This document shows, piece by piece, positions 52,468 through 62,876 of a DNA stretch of 64,000 nt; positions within the stretch are counted from its first letter, which is position 1; each line of letters begins with the position of its first letter. Made by a program: the position numbers and the translations under genes. Under the pieces are notes generated by a model. That model searched no databases. It saw only the letters and a program-made list of their open reading frames with translations, and was not told the DNA's origin. The DNA comes from Amoebophrya sp. A120 (taxonomy: Eukaryota > Sar > Dinophyceae > Syndiniales > Amoebophryaceae), in the NCBI GenBank assembly GCA_905178155.1, contig CAJINV010000006.1, positions 3,016,658 to 3,080,657 of the forward strand, in the 5' to 3' direction.

Positions 52468-53096
52468 ATTTTTCCGTCGTGTGCAGCTCTCTTACTACAA
52501 CCGTAGTTGTCCACCTCCTTGAGGCCGCTATGAGGCTGTGCTTTTCCAAGAAGTAGAAGAACAACTTCTCTTTCTAGAGCTCAAGTGAAAGAAAGTAGTT
52601 TCATACCTCCAGCCGCATAATGTGGCGCAGAAGTTAAAATTGATTTACAACAGCACAATCTGTTGGGCGATTCTGTGCTGTGGCACAGCAGATAAAGTCG
52701 TGCTGGTGTGTTCGTGGTCGTAGTCGTGGTGATTCAGAACGACAGATATGTCCTCGCAGGAGATGACTAGATGACACTGTCGGCGGACGCTAGTACACCT
52801 TTGCCACTGCGATTGGAAACCGTTACAACAATTGGAAAGTGCACTGACAGTTTTTTTTTCTTGCAGCTCCGGCTGCATTGTGCTGCTAGTTGTAGTAAAC
52901 CCATCACGACCTGGTGCATTTTCAGTTGTGTTATCTTCATCGTGCCTCCTGCTCTGCACTCTTGCTTTTGACACCGCGGCTCGGTGCAGCTAGTAGTGCT
53001 AATGTTGTGACCTTGCCGTAGTTTTCCTCAGCATTTTTGCCTCGTCGGTTTTAGAAGAAATCTCCTTGAGTAGACCAAGAACACTAGAACACGAGA
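52468..53096. other. Intergenic stretch
   Basis: No supported gene. Short open frames on both strands. No introner. Confidence 0.45.
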
Positions 53097-55349
53097 ATGA
53101 CTCTTCGATCTCAAATAAAGTGCGGCTGGTGCGACAACCTGGTTGTTCCGACCTTCACAGCAAACCTGGGTGATGCAGACCAACATAAGAACTCCTCCTC
53201 ATCTGCAAGTGGTACTACGCCGCGGCCCCCGCCGGCTTCAAACTACAGCCAGGACCGGGAGTGGACTGCAGGTGGTCACGAAAGAGTACACAGTGATCAC
53301 CGTCGTGATCAACAGCAGCGGGCCGGTGAGCAGCTCTACTGCGACTCTTGTTGGACGTGGTGGCGGGAGAAAAAGCGACGACAGCAGGCGGCGGTCCCGC
53401 AGCTGCGCCTCACTGTGTTGCACGACCGGACATTTCTTAGCTCGCAGAATCACCAAAAGCTCGTGCAGCAGAGGACCCCTATCGCTGACGGGGAAATCCT
53501 CTACCTTCCCGGGTATTTTGATAGAAAAACGAGCGAAAAAGCGTGGGCAATGTTGCTGGAAGCAGCTGCAACGACGCGGCACCGTGGCGTCGAAAAAAAT
53601 GAAAAATTTATACCTCCTCGTTCAGAATCAGACGACACCAGTGCTGCTAAGTCTGTGGTTACTACGGCCTGCTCTAAACCGTGTCCCCCGTGTTCTAGTG
53701 CGAGGACCACGCAGAAGTGCTTGTGTGAAAAAAACGCGGGAACAAGAACACAGAACTGCGAAGACGAAGACCAGGCGGGACACGCAGTTCTCGAGTGGAG
53801 CCAGCACCACGCTTTAGATTTGGCGAAATTCAGGTCTTCTGACGGCCACCAGCAGCAGTGTAGTTCGCAAGAAACCCAAATATCTTCAAACGCTTTCCAC
53901 GCCTTTTTGTCCCAAGTTTTGAAAGACTGGGAAGAGCAATTCGATGTCACGGTGCGGATATCAAGTGCAAAAATGTCTGGGTCTGGAAGGATGCATGTTT
54001 GTCATGCACATTTTGCGTGACTCTGACTCCTGACGTCTGCGATGCATGCCCTAGCATCACAGATATTGTGAGGGCGTTCTGATGCCTATACCGCATGAGA
54101 AATGCCCTCTGGCCGTGGGCAAAACCAAGCCTCTTTTGCTGTTCATGCAATACAGATTTTTGGATAATGCAGACGAAGCATCACAAGTTCCAATCTTCCA
54201 GACCCAGACACTTTTACATTTGATAGCGGAAAGAGCGGGTAAATTTGTACACGGAGAGTGAGTATCCTATGCAAGAAATGTGTGCAAAAATAGAAGTGGA
54301 CCAACTTGTGTTGCTTGTGTTGAATTTTTCCAGGAGATGAACTAGAGTTTGTGTTGCTTGACCGGCAACAAGAAAATCCTATAGCGAAACTTTCTCTTTG
54401 TCATTCGCAGACGGGGTTCGCAACGCGCACTGAAGATTTATAATTGTAAGAGGAGCATGCACCAGGGGAGAATCTTGAAAACAAAATGCCATGCTCGGAT
54501 GTTGCACAAGGTGAAGATCGTGTCTATCCACGACGTCGATTTAGCAACACAAATTCTACTTCCGAGACCCACAGCTTGGATTTACCCGTGGATACTGACT
54601 GGAAGCCGTTTCACCAGGACAGCCACGGGTGGCACACGGAGAAAGTAGTACGGCAGGTGCCACCAGCCCGTAGCAGCACAAGTAGAGGTCAAGACGACGA
54701 TGATGTCCAGGAGAGCGCAAGAATATCAGCCGAGCCCGGCAGTGAACATGGATACCATGTGGCACAGAGCGAGGACCACGACGACATATATTCTTCCTAC
54801 TACGACGACGTCACGATTGCCGCGAGCTTTGGAATCAGACCGCGGGATTTGGCGTTTCGGCCGATTATTTCTCCTGCCAGTTGTAGAAGGGGAGAGCACG
54901 AGCAGCATTGGAGGCACAGCTGGCGTGGAGGCAACCAACAGCACCAGGACGACTTGTTCCACTTAAGTCTCCAACAGAACGCGGGCGACGTGCTGATTTT
55001 CGATTCCAAAGTGAACGACGTTTTTGAACACGGCGTGCCGGAAGTAGTGCTAGAAGGCGAGCGAAATGTCGTGGGCCACGCCGAGCACACGGAAGCCAAA
55101 CTTCTTCCCACTCCTTCAGCTGCCGACGACGAAGTAGATGCGGATGCCTGCGAAGGGGGAGAGGGGGGAGAAGCGACGAAGACGATTTGGGGTGCTGATG
55201 TACGTTTGCAGAAGGTGTTCGCGGATGAAATAAAACCGAGGGCGGGAACTGCGCTGCATTTTACGCGTGCGAGCATTATCGCCTGGTGCTCGCGGAACGA
55301 GAATTATTTAGATCCGAGAAGACAAGACTGCAGATATTTGAGTCGTTGA
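53097..55349 (+). CDS. AlkB-like 2-oxoglutarate/Fe(II) dioxygenase
   Basis: AlkB-family enzymes use 2-oxoglutarate and Fe(II) to oxidise methylated nucleic acids or proteins. Exons 53097-53958, 54231-54261 and 54599-55349 give 547 residues. N-terminal Cys pairs (IKCGWCDNLVVP and LYCDSCWTWW) look like a small zinc-binding site. ILYLPGYFDRKTSEKAWAML is the typical entry to the fold. FDVTVRKERVNLYTESDWKP then FHQDSHGW contains the NLY motif and the HxD iron ligands. VTIAASFGIRPRDLAFRPI is the strand after it. LQQNAGDVLIFDSKVNDVFE then HGVP supplies the second iron His. The usual C-terminal Arg pair is not certain (candidates IKPRAG and FTRAS). Substrate unknown. Inserts of low complexity separate the motifs. 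The HxD motif becomes readable only after removing the intron at 54263-54594. Confidence 0.8.
53959..54225. mobile_element. Introner element, family A
   Basis: Left TATCAAGTGCAAAAATGTCT then GGGTCTGGAAG; right CTTCCAGACCCAGACACTTT TACATTTGATA. TSD GCGGA perfect. Excision gives GTG CGG AAA GAG. Confidence 0.94.
54263..54595. mobile_element. Introner-like intron, unclassified
   Basis: Starts TATCCTATGCAAGAAATGTG and ends TTACCCGTGGATA; only the outermost bases are inverted. Flanks TGA (54259-54261 and 54596-54598). Excision gives GAG AGT GAC TGG AAG CCG, which restores the AlkB motif. It may be an old family D element whose TIRs have decayed. Confidence 0.6.
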
Positions 55350-56305
55350 AGATGGGGCTACAACTAAAATCATAGCAGTGATGGCAGATGAGGCGGAGGC
55401 CTAGGGCAAGCAGTTGTCCTGCACCTGCTCTTATTGTCACTGCCTCTCTCTAATCTAAATCTTTCACCTCTTTGAATAATTCATCTCGGACCTGCTACAA
55501 CAATTCATGCCCCTCACGATGTTGTAGAAAGAATCTGAATTATCGTTCGCGAAGTACACGACCCTATCATGCCATGTAGATGCATGAGGAAAACTTTTCC
55601 TCATGCATCCGAAAAGGATCATTTAGCACCACGGGCACGGCTGCTCGGATGAACAACGGGATTAAAAATGATAGGAAATCATGAGGGAACACGATGAATG
55701 TCAATGAATTGTCGGTCACAAGATCAACATCCTCGTGGAGGAAGAAGCTAGTAAAACTAAAAACAGCTGTCGGTCCTCAAAGCTGCAGGATCTCGATCTC
55801 CCCAACAGTCGGTAGACACAAAATCAAAACCGCCGTGTTATCATGAGCAAGATTCATATAAATTTCGCAGAAGGTCGTGGTGGTCTTCTATGCTGTCGCC
55901 ATGATGAAATGCATCTTGTCGCTAGAATCGTCATCGTGGCAAATAAGATCGATAATTTTTAAAATATTGATGACATAAAAAATTCTTGAACCGCATCAAC
56001 CACTCTGATTCTACTCTGACCAGGCCTCTGATTTTTAAAAAAATACCACCCAAGAACTCCAACCGAATTCCCCGTCTATCAACTTTTTCTTGTGATTTTT
56101 GGAAACCCTTACACGCAACCGGTGCCCTGCTAAAGACCATCCAAGTTTTGAATCCCTTTGTAGTTGTAGGCAATTGTCAACTAGCGAGTCTTTTTGAATT
56201 ATCACTTCCAGAGGTGTATTTATTTACAACATCGGTAGAAGGTAGACCACGTCCAAAGAGTTCTACATACATACACAAGGAAGTAGTCAACGCGGAAACA
56301 AAATC
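55350..56305. other. Intergenic stretch
   Basis: No supported gene. It contains a perfect hairpin at 55579-55609. Confidence 0.45.
55579..55609. repeat. Perfect 15-bp inverted repeat with 1-base loop
   Basis: GATGCATGAGGAAAA, one C, then the exact reverse complement TTTTCCTCATGCATC. It resembles the inner words of introners (CATGAGGAAA, TTTCCTCATGC), so it could be a relic core or a transcript-end hairpin of the AlkB-like gene 230 bases upstream. Confidence 0.8.
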
Positions 56306-57816
56306 ATGATGTCGTCTCTCCGTCGTACCATTGTGGCGTTTTCTGTCGCCTTCGTTCGTCCTACTACCATGCTCGACGGTGTGAACGGCCTGCGAGTGTT
56401 CCCGAATACTTACGGGGCCCCCGATATTTTTATGCCCGTATCCGAGTTCGCGCCGAGCACGAGCATGGACCAGCAGCGGCGTGCGGTGGGGAGCGCGGCG
56501 TCGACGCCTGCCTCGGCGCGCCGGTCGCTATCGGATGCAAATTAGTGTGTCTCCGTCTGGATTTGGAACACGAATAGTGGAGGAAACTTCTGAGTTGATG
56601 ATCCTATGTGTCATCTTTCTTGGTACTGACATGAAACAAGCAACACACGAGAGAAGAAAAAACCGGGGGCATTTATTTATTGCAGCGGAAGATGATCCTG
56701 AACGATACCGAGAGTGAAACCCAGCAGTGGCATCTCTACTTCGGGTTCTTGCATGTCTTTACCATTCTGCATGAAAATCGACCGGACGACGCTCTTTGAA
56801 AGCATTTTCAATATGCATGTTGATAAATATGAATATCACTGTCACGTTAGGCAGTGGAACAGCAAGAAGGCGACACAGGAAGATTTGCAAATCCACAAAG
56901 GCAGGCGACGACGCAGGAACACGAACAGGAGCCAAATTCTTGCCGATTTGGTCGATTGGCAGGCTGTGTGAATTTTCTTTTTCGTAGAGGCCCCAGACAC
57001 GACACAGCAGCTGCATCGCAAGCTTCTCGAACCGGAACTGCTTCTGCGGGGCCCCGGGCTTTTGGACCCGCAGCTGGCTCTGTGGTGTCGGACTCGACAA
57101 ACATAGGCCGGCAGCCTCGCGAGCAGCCCGTGGGAAACCAATATGCATTGCAAACAGGTCGCTGGGCTCTGGAAGAGCAGTAGTATAATTCTGAAAACGA
57201 CCCATGTGCACCCTTCCTGCGCGCGTGCGCGAACTCTGTATTACAGGGCGGAGGAGATTCGTGAACCCTGCAAAAGGCATTGATAAATGCATGCTGCGAT
57301 GAATGAAGCAGAGCCCGATTTTCAATAGTGCTCCTGCTTTCTGATGCGAATTAGAAAGGGCGTTTTGTCATTTTTGATAGCTTCGTGTGCGTACTGTGGT
57401 CAGTTTATCTACTCTTATGTACAACTATTCTGTTTCTTTCACCATTACAACTTCAACTTTGTTCCAGACCCAGATCGATGATTGCACTGGATAGAAGCGA
57501 AACAGCAGGCCACGCTGCTGCTGTCGGGGTTACAACTGAGAAGAAGAACAACAAGAAGAAGAACAAGAAGGGAAGAAGGCAAGAAAAAGGTACGGGTACT
57601 ATGGCCGATGTTTACTATGCTTTGGAACGGCAGGAACGGTACGAGGAGCAGCTTGCACAGCTGCAGCGTGCACGTGCGGAGTCCGCGCCGGCTGGAGATG
57701 CGAGCCTAAGCCAGGGGGAAGACACCGAAGTCCAAGGCGGCATTCAACAGCAAAGCCGAAAACATGTCATCTCTAGGCGCAGCACCATTCAGCGTCAGCG
57801 AAGCCGAAGCGTATGA
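56306..57816 (+). CDS. Gene of unresolved exon structure, unknown product
   Basis: ATG at 56306 opens MMSSLRRTIVAFSVAFVRPT, a possible signal or targeting peptide, then MLDGVNGLRVFPNTYGAPDI and an Ala/Ser-rich stretch. At 56529 a diverged family A left end (TATCGGATGCAAATTAGTGT) has no right partner. A GT-free intron to the acceptor at 56685 would join RRS to RKMILNDTESETQQWHLYFG then FLHVFTILHENRPDDAL in phase. From there to 57140 two frames compete and I cannot choose. After the introner at 57141-57491 the frame is clear: ETAGHAAAVGVTTEKKNNKK, a Lys/Arg-rich run, then MADVYYALERQERYEEQLAQ and LQRARAESAPAGDAS, ending SRRSTIQRQRSRSV at TGA/TAG about 57814. Function unknown. Confidence 0.4.
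57141..57491. mobile_element. Introner element, diverged family A
   Basis: Left TATGCATTGCAAACAGGTCG then CTGGGCTCTGGAA; right TTCCAGACCCAGATCGATGA then TTGCACTGGATA. The right end matches the variant element at 8501-8817. TSD not evident. At 351 bp it is among the longest. Confidence 0.7.
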
Positions 57817-58944
57817 CTAGAAAGGTCATCGATCATCTTCTACGGCGGGGGGCAAAACGCACAGGGTTCTATTTGCTGACTTTGCAATACAAATTTTTGT
57901 CGAGTGCCCCACCTCTAAGATGACTGCTTTATTTTGTCCACAGGTCGACAGGGGTCAAAGTCGAATCGTTTGAACATACTTGCTACACGCAATTTACACG
58001 CTGGCGCAAATTTTGTGTATGTTCGAACTTTCCGCGCGTTTTTTTTAGCATCGGCCCGTAGTTCTAGCATTAAAGCAAGCTAGCATAAGCATCTGCACAG
58101 CATCTGAACGCCATACGAGCAGAGGCTAGAAGTCTCTGAAGTAAAGTATTGCAACCCATATATATAAGAAAAGTACAGAGGAGGCAGTTTTGCAGCGAAT
58201 CGCGGAAGAGTTTTTCAGCGAATCGCTGAAGAGCAGCAACCACTGTGAAGTACTTCTCCGTACACGCAAACTCAAGCCAAATGATCAAGCACTTTCGCTG
58301 ATTTTGATGAAGTTTTACCTTCGTGAACAAGTAGAGAACGGGTTCTCCAGCATGAATTATGTCGTGCAGTATAAGTAGTGGCTTTACCTCTTTTGATGTC
58401 AAAAGTTGTACGAGGGCGCACCAGGCACTTACATACAGCAGAACGGCAACAACCATGACGACAAGGACAAGGGGGCTGCGTCGTATATACAATTCTCACT
58501 GTCTCTGTGTCTGTCTCTCGAAACCCCATTCCCACTCCGAGTAAAAACGCTTAGACATCAGAGTGCTCGATTAGAAATACAGATGATGAACGGACCACTT
58601 CCACGAGCATACTTTCTTCACCAATAATATGCTCGAGTTTTAGGATGAAGATGATGAACTACAACATCAACCTTAAGCTTTTTGTACAATATGCTCACCT
58701 GCAAGTGCAAGCACAGGTAGCAGCATCCGCTAGAGTGCAGGATGCGCAATGAACGTGGCTGCACCAGGCTGCTCTTGATTTTTTTTTTGGTTCCATCTTG
58801 CCCTCCTTTGTTCTTGGCGCCGCACCTGTCGATGCCTCGTCAGCCGTAGGCAGATGATTTAAGTCATGTCATTTGTACGAACTTGGATTTTCATCATTTT
58901 TCGTCGCTAAGTTTTAGGAGATTTTTGCAGAGAGCCACCCTGGA
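57817..58944. other. Intergenic stretch
   Basis: No supported gene. It includes a 37-base partial copy of the repeat described at 60533 and 60821. Confidence 0.4.
58738..58774. repeat. Partial copy (37 bp) of a dispersed 61-bp repeat
   Basis: Starts CAGGATGCGCAATGAACGTG and ends GGCTGCTC, identical to the first part of the copies at 60533-60594 and 60821-60881. A T-rich run follows. Confidence 0.85.
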
Positions 58945-59011
58945 CTGTAGAGCAAATTTGTAATGCTGGCACTCCAAGAGACCTACACTAACACAGTTTT
59001 TTCCCTGGATA
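58945..59011. mobile_element. Introner element, family D, 3' part only
   Basis: GTAGAGCAAATTTGTAATGC then CTACACTAACACAGTTTTTT CCCTGGATA matches the right third of the D copies at 42796 and 60603. No left TIR found. Confidence 0.65.
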
Positions 59012-60428
59012 CTTCTACTTTTTCATCTAAGCCTGAAGCAGACTATAGCAGTGCCCCGGATGAAGATGAACATAATTCTAACATCGCACTCCAGATTTCC
59101 GAAACCGCGGTATTGTTCCAGAAATTTCTCTTCGACTTTGTCCCTAAACTGTTTGAAAAGATCGAGACGATTGTGGAACTCGAGATTTTGTTGTTGTTCG
59201 CCCTGGGTTGGAAGATTCTGCGGCGACGGCTGAACATGACAGAAATTCGTTTTCTGCTCGGGATCGGCGTGATTAGTTATCCTGTGCAAAAGTATCGTAC
59301 TCGTAGTAATTGCATTTATGCACTACAAATCTGCTTCTAAAGGTAAATCAGCATTGCAAACAAATGCAATTTATAATATACTAGTACGATGCTTTTGCAT
59401 TTCATATTGGTTTCTACCTGGCGATTTTTGAGCTGACGTGCCAAACCACGAGCACCCTATCCACTGCAAAAGTATCTGATACCCGTAAGTATAAATGCAA
59501 GTCTTGCATTACAAATCTCGTTCCCAAGGCAAATCAGCATGACAAATTGCATTTCTCATGCTGAGCAAAAATGTAATGCAATCCATACTAGAGCGACACT
59601 TTTCCTTTTGCAGTTCATACACCTGCTCGGGCTACAAGCTGTCGCGGGACATTCTGCACAGCCTCGCTTTTTTGGTGATCATCGTGGCGGTAAACTTCAA
59701 CCTGCACTCGCTGGGGATTCTATCAAATGCAAAAATGTCTGGGTCTGGAAAGCTGTGATGCTGAGTTGTGCATGATTGAAGCGCGTTCAAAGGCAGCCAA
59801 GCATGACAAGTTCTTCAGACGCCTGCTGATGCCTAGCACGCNNNNNNNNNNNNNNNNNNNNNNNNNNNNNNNNNNNNNNNNNNNNNNNNNNNNNNNNNNN
59901 NNNNNNNNNNNNNNNNNNNNNNNNNNNNNNNNNNNNNNNNNAATTCATGTGCCTACTGTAGTACTGCTTGGGCTTCCGAAATTTGTTATGCAAACCTTGG
60001 CACAGGGAAGCGACTGGATTTGGGATTTTGCATGACAAAAGAGGGGGAGGGGGAGTTGTGCAATTTCATACTACCTCAACGTGGTTCACTACGAATACTT
60101 GGAGCAAGACTTTGTGAAGACGCAGGCGGAGCTATCCAAGAAAAAAAGTGTGGTAGTGTAAGTTTCTTGGAGGAATAGCATCACAAGTTTGCTCTGCAGG
60201 ACACAGAAATAAACCTGTTATGCGTGGCTACGACTTGAGAACACGTACGAAAATAGCCTCTGATTCATGTCCAGCATGACAAGTGAAACAGTTTTGCATT
60301 CGCTGCAACACAAAGGCACACTTAGACAGTTTTTTTCTTGGATAGGAGCTGGCCCGAGACCAGGAGCGCAACAGTGCGGACGGACGCATCCCACTGGTTC
60401 ATTTGACAAGCAAGGACGAACGAAAAGC
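59012..60428 (+). CDS. Multi-pass membrane protein (GPR180/TMEM145-like at best), interrupted by an assembly gap
   Basis: The 5' end is not found; reading starts after the truncated family D element. Exons about 59012-59277, 59412-59457, 59624-59720, then a 100-N gap, 60071-60132 and 60350-60428. The sequence has repeated hydrophobic helices: VLFQKFLFDFVPKLFEKIET then IVELEILLLFALGWKILRRR; IRFLLGIGVIGFYLAIFELT; SRDILHSLAFLVIIVAVNFN then LHSLGIL. After the gap a hydrophilic part reads YLNVVHYEYLEQDFVKTQAE then LARDQERNSADGRIPLVHLT. The LGWKILRRRL helix end recalls the A/LxGWxIxRxxL motif I associate with the rhodopsin-like GPR180/TMEM145 or lung-7TM families, but this is a weak pattern match. 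At least one helix-bearing exon is probably lost in the gap. Confidence 0.5.
59278..59406. mobile_element. Introner element, family B, short
   Basis: Left TATCCTGTGCAAAAGTATCG; right GTACGATGCTTTTGCATTTC ATA. At 129 bp it lacks part of the usual interior. TSD TTAGT / TTGGT. Confidence 0.88.
59457..59619. mobile_element. Introner element, family B
   Basis: Left TATCCACTGCAAAAGTATCT; right CTTTTCCTTTTGCAGTTCAT A with a small internal duplication. TSD CACC. Excision gives AGC ACC TGC TCG. Confidence 0.85.
59721..59841. mobile_element. Introner element, family A, cut by the assembly gap
   Basis: Left TATCAAATGCAAAAATGTCT then GGGTCTGG is intact. The right end falls in the N run. Confidence 0.8.
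59842..59941. other. Assembly gap, exactly 100 N
   Basis: A run of 100 N, the usual placeholder for a gap of unknown size. The left flank is a family A element and the right flank a family C element, so unresolved repeats probably caused the break. Confidence 0.98.
59942..60070. mobile_element. Introner element, family C, cut by the assembly gap
   Basis: Right end GGGGGAGTTGTGCAATTTCA TA preceded by CATGACAAAAGAGGGGGAGG. The left end is in the gap. Confidence 0.8.
60133..60344. mobile_element. Introner element, family D
   Basis: Left TATCCAAGAAAAAAAGTGTG; right CACACTTAGACAGTTTTTTT then CTTGGATA. TSD GGAGC perfect. Excision gives GCG GAG CTG GCC. Confidence 0.92.
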
Positions 60429-60500
60429 TATCAAAGTGAAAAATCCCCACTCCCCATATCAAAATCGAAATCTGTGATGCGGGATTTATGTGCACAAATC
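60429..60500. mobile_element. Introner element, family I, 5' part only
   Basis: TATCAAAGTGAAAAATCCCC then ACTCCCCATATC matches the inverse of the family I right end at 4200-4232. No right partner follows before the 61-bp repeat. Confidence 0.55.
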
Positions 60501-60532
60501 CAATCTGTCTAGCAGTAGAGGACTGCAGGCTT

Positions 60533-60594
60533 CAGGAATGCGCAATGAACGTGGCTGCACCAGGCTGCTCGAAGTGACGAGTCTGCCACCACCG
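60533..60594. repeat. 61-bp dispersed repeat, copy 1
   Basis: Starts CAGGAATGCGCAATGAACGT and ends GTCTGCCACCACCG. Copy 2 is at 60821-60881 and a partial copy at 58738. Copies 1 and 2 flank a family D introner. Confidence 0.88.
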
Positions 60595-60602
60595 AAATGA
60601 TC

Positions 60603-60808
60603 TATGCAAGAAAAAAGCTGTGTAAGTGTAAATTTGTGTTGCAGAACATGCAACAGCGTTACACCTGTCATGCCAGACAGCCACGAAGTCCTCTTTTCAA
60701 CTGTGTTTTCCTTTACAAGCCACGCATGACAGGTTTCCTCTGTCATGTAGAGCAAATTTGTGATGCTGTTTCTCCAAGAAAGTTACACTTACACACTTTT
60801 TTTCCTGG
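60603..60808. mobile_element. Introner element, family D, inserted within a duplicated segment
   Basis: Left TATGCAAGAAAAAAGCTGTG then TAAGTGTAA; right TTACACTTACACACTTTTTT TCCTGGA. Flanked by AAATGATC on both sides (60595-60602 and 60809-60816), the longest clean duplication here. No coding frame is evident around it. Confidence 0.88.
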
Positions 60809-60820
60809 AAATGATCAGAG

Positions 60821-60881
60821 CAGGATGCGCAATGAACGTGGCTGCACCAGGCTGCTCGAAGTGACGAGTCTGCCACCACCG
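60821..60881. repeat. 61-bp dispersed repeat, copy 2
   Basis: Identical to copy 1 apart from one base near the start; diverges after CCACCACCG. Confidence 0.88.
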
Positions 60882-61526
60882 CCATTGACGAAAGACCGTA
60901 GTATAGTAAATCAATCAACACGACGCTACTACTAGTAGCGAAGACGCATTTTTGATGCTGCCACCAGGAACATTGTTGAAACAGAGACAGAGCCCGCCGG
61001 TGCGCTTAATAAAGTAAGTCGCCCCCCCAGGCCCAGCTATGGGTGTAAGTAGTTGTTCTAGGCACGACCTACAGGATCCTTGTTTACCTGTTGCGATGTT
61101 CGTCCGAATCACGAATACAGAAGGTCCTCCCCACGCTTTCTTTTGCGCGTTCGTAAATCGTTGAGTGGATAATTGCTTTCCCGGGGACACCAGGATCAAA
61201 TTCGATTGAGTTTCGCAAAGCCCTTGTCGGGCTTCGCTGCTTTTGCTTCTTTCTGATGGAAAATTTATTACAGTGGCCCTGCTTTTTTCACTGCCTCTCT
61301 TCGTCTTTAATCTTTCACCTCTTTAATCTTTCACCTGTTGAATGTTTTCAGTTTCACAAGCATTTACGAGAATTAGGCTAACTTAATATTTTGTTCTTCT
61401 GGACGAGATGAAGTGCAGCTGCGGGTACTAGCTAAGAGTACTTAGGAGCGCCATTTACGACCACGACGCGAAAATATTTGATATTTAAAAGCGCTTTACA
61501 AATCAAGCAATAGACCACGATCGGGC
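60882..61526. other. Intergenic stretch
   Basis: No supported gene. A short tandem repeat TTTAATCTTTCACCTC occurs at about 61305-61335. Confidence 0.4.
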
Positions 61527-62766
61527 ATGGACCTCCACAGCACTTCCGCTTCGACGCTGGATGGCGAGAAAGAATCCCCGCAAGACACGACGCCTGCGGT
61601 GGTCCAGGCCGTGCCCGAAGGGATTGTTCTTGAAAGCACGGCATCAAATGCAAATATGTCTGGGAGGTCTGGAAGAATGCAAACTTCTCATGCATGTTTT
61701 CCATGCGCCATGAGGTTTGGAATGCAGGACCTAGTATGACAGGTTCAGGTTCTGCGACGAGTCTATCATGCCTATCCTGCATCACAAACTGCCTCTAAAC
61801 TTGTTCAAAAGTGGACAGCTTTTGGTAGTCATGCAACACGAATTCTTGTACGATCCAGACTTGGCATGACAAGTTCATCGCGTCCTCCCAGACCCAGACA
61901 TATTTGCATTTGATACACGGCCAAAAACGAAGACCACGCGGCCGCCTGTGGACGTGGAGAAGAAAATGAAATAAAGCAGCACCCGGACGAGGAGGACGGT
62001 CCTCGTACTGGAGATTACTGTACCAAAAAGGAAGTAGAGAAACATGCTCCCTTCGTCCAAGAATTCAACTCGCACAAGAAGAACCTTCTGATCTACGTGC
62101 TCCTGCCGATTCTCTGCGGAGTCATCGCGTCTTTTTTACCCGCTGATCCGGATCTGCTTGCTCCATTGGACCATCTGCAGAAGGAAGGGCAAGGGGGTGT
62201 TGCTCGGGGACGGGGTCCTCATCTCCAGCAGGAAGGCAGTAACGCATCTCCAGGAGGTGGCGGCGAATCTGGAACACCAGAGCATGATGTTGTTCATGGT
62301 GGCAGCACTGCACCTTCATTCCGGAAGATGAACCCCCTCGACGAGGTGCAGCAGATTATGCAGAACTACCGAAAGGGAAAGTCCTCTTCTTTATGAACTG
62401 CAAAAGTACTATCCTCGTAATCGTACTCGTATAAATGCATTACGAATTTCCTCAGCATGAAAAATAAAATTTGTAGTGCTGATTTGCCTTCAGGAAGAAA
62501 ATTGTCATGCAAGACTTGCATTTATACGAATACGATCACGATGCTTTTGCATTGGATACTCTTCTACCGCGGACAAATTTCCCCTTCCAGCGAGCGGGAA
62601 CGTCAGGACGAACGGAAAGATACCCACGGAAATAAATATCGACCTGGGTCTGGACGAAAGTAGCAAATGTCTGTCATGCAGTTGCAGTTCTTTATTCCAC
62701 ATCCGGAGATATAATCTGGCGCGCAGCTGCCGCCCAGAAGGTCTGACATGCAAGAGCCCAGCCTAG
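61527..62766 (+). CDS. Single-span membrane protein, unknown
   Basis: ATG at 61527; exons 61527-61641, 61921-62390 and 62566-62766 sum to exactly 262 codons with TAG at 62764. The N-terminal 95 residues are hydrophilic (MDLHSTSASTLDGEKESPQD; ATKKEV-like charged segment around residue 85). One transmembrane helix follows FNSHKK: NLLIYVLLPILCGVIASFLP. Then comes a Gly-rich linker and FRKMNPLDEVQQIMQNYRKG. The last exon is Cys-rich (ESSKCLSCSCSSLFHIRRYN; RSCRPEGLTCKSPA). Topology is probably N-terminus cytosolic, by the positive charges before the helix. No family recognised. The next exon set at 62877 could belong to the same transcription unit. Confidence 0.6.
61642..61915. mobile_element. Introner element, family A
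   Basis: Left CATCAAATGCAAATATGTCT then GGGAGGTCTGGAAG; right CCAGACCCAGACATATTTGC ATTTGATA. TSD CACGG perfect. Excision gives AGC ACG GCC AAA. Confidence 0.92.
62391..62558. mobile_element. Introner element, family B
   Basis: Left TATGAACTGCAAAAGTACTA then TCCTCGTAATCGTACTCGTA, a TIR with an internal expansion mirrored at the right end (ACGAATACGATCACGATGCT). TSD CTCTTCT, seven bases. Confidence 0.9.
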
Positions 62767-62876
62767 TAGAATTATCGCAGATTGACATTTATTCAAAAGA
62801 AGGTTCTTTCTCAAGGCGGGCTACTACGCATGATCATAGAGAAAGTGGCACTTTCAAGTGCTCCTTTTGATGACAG

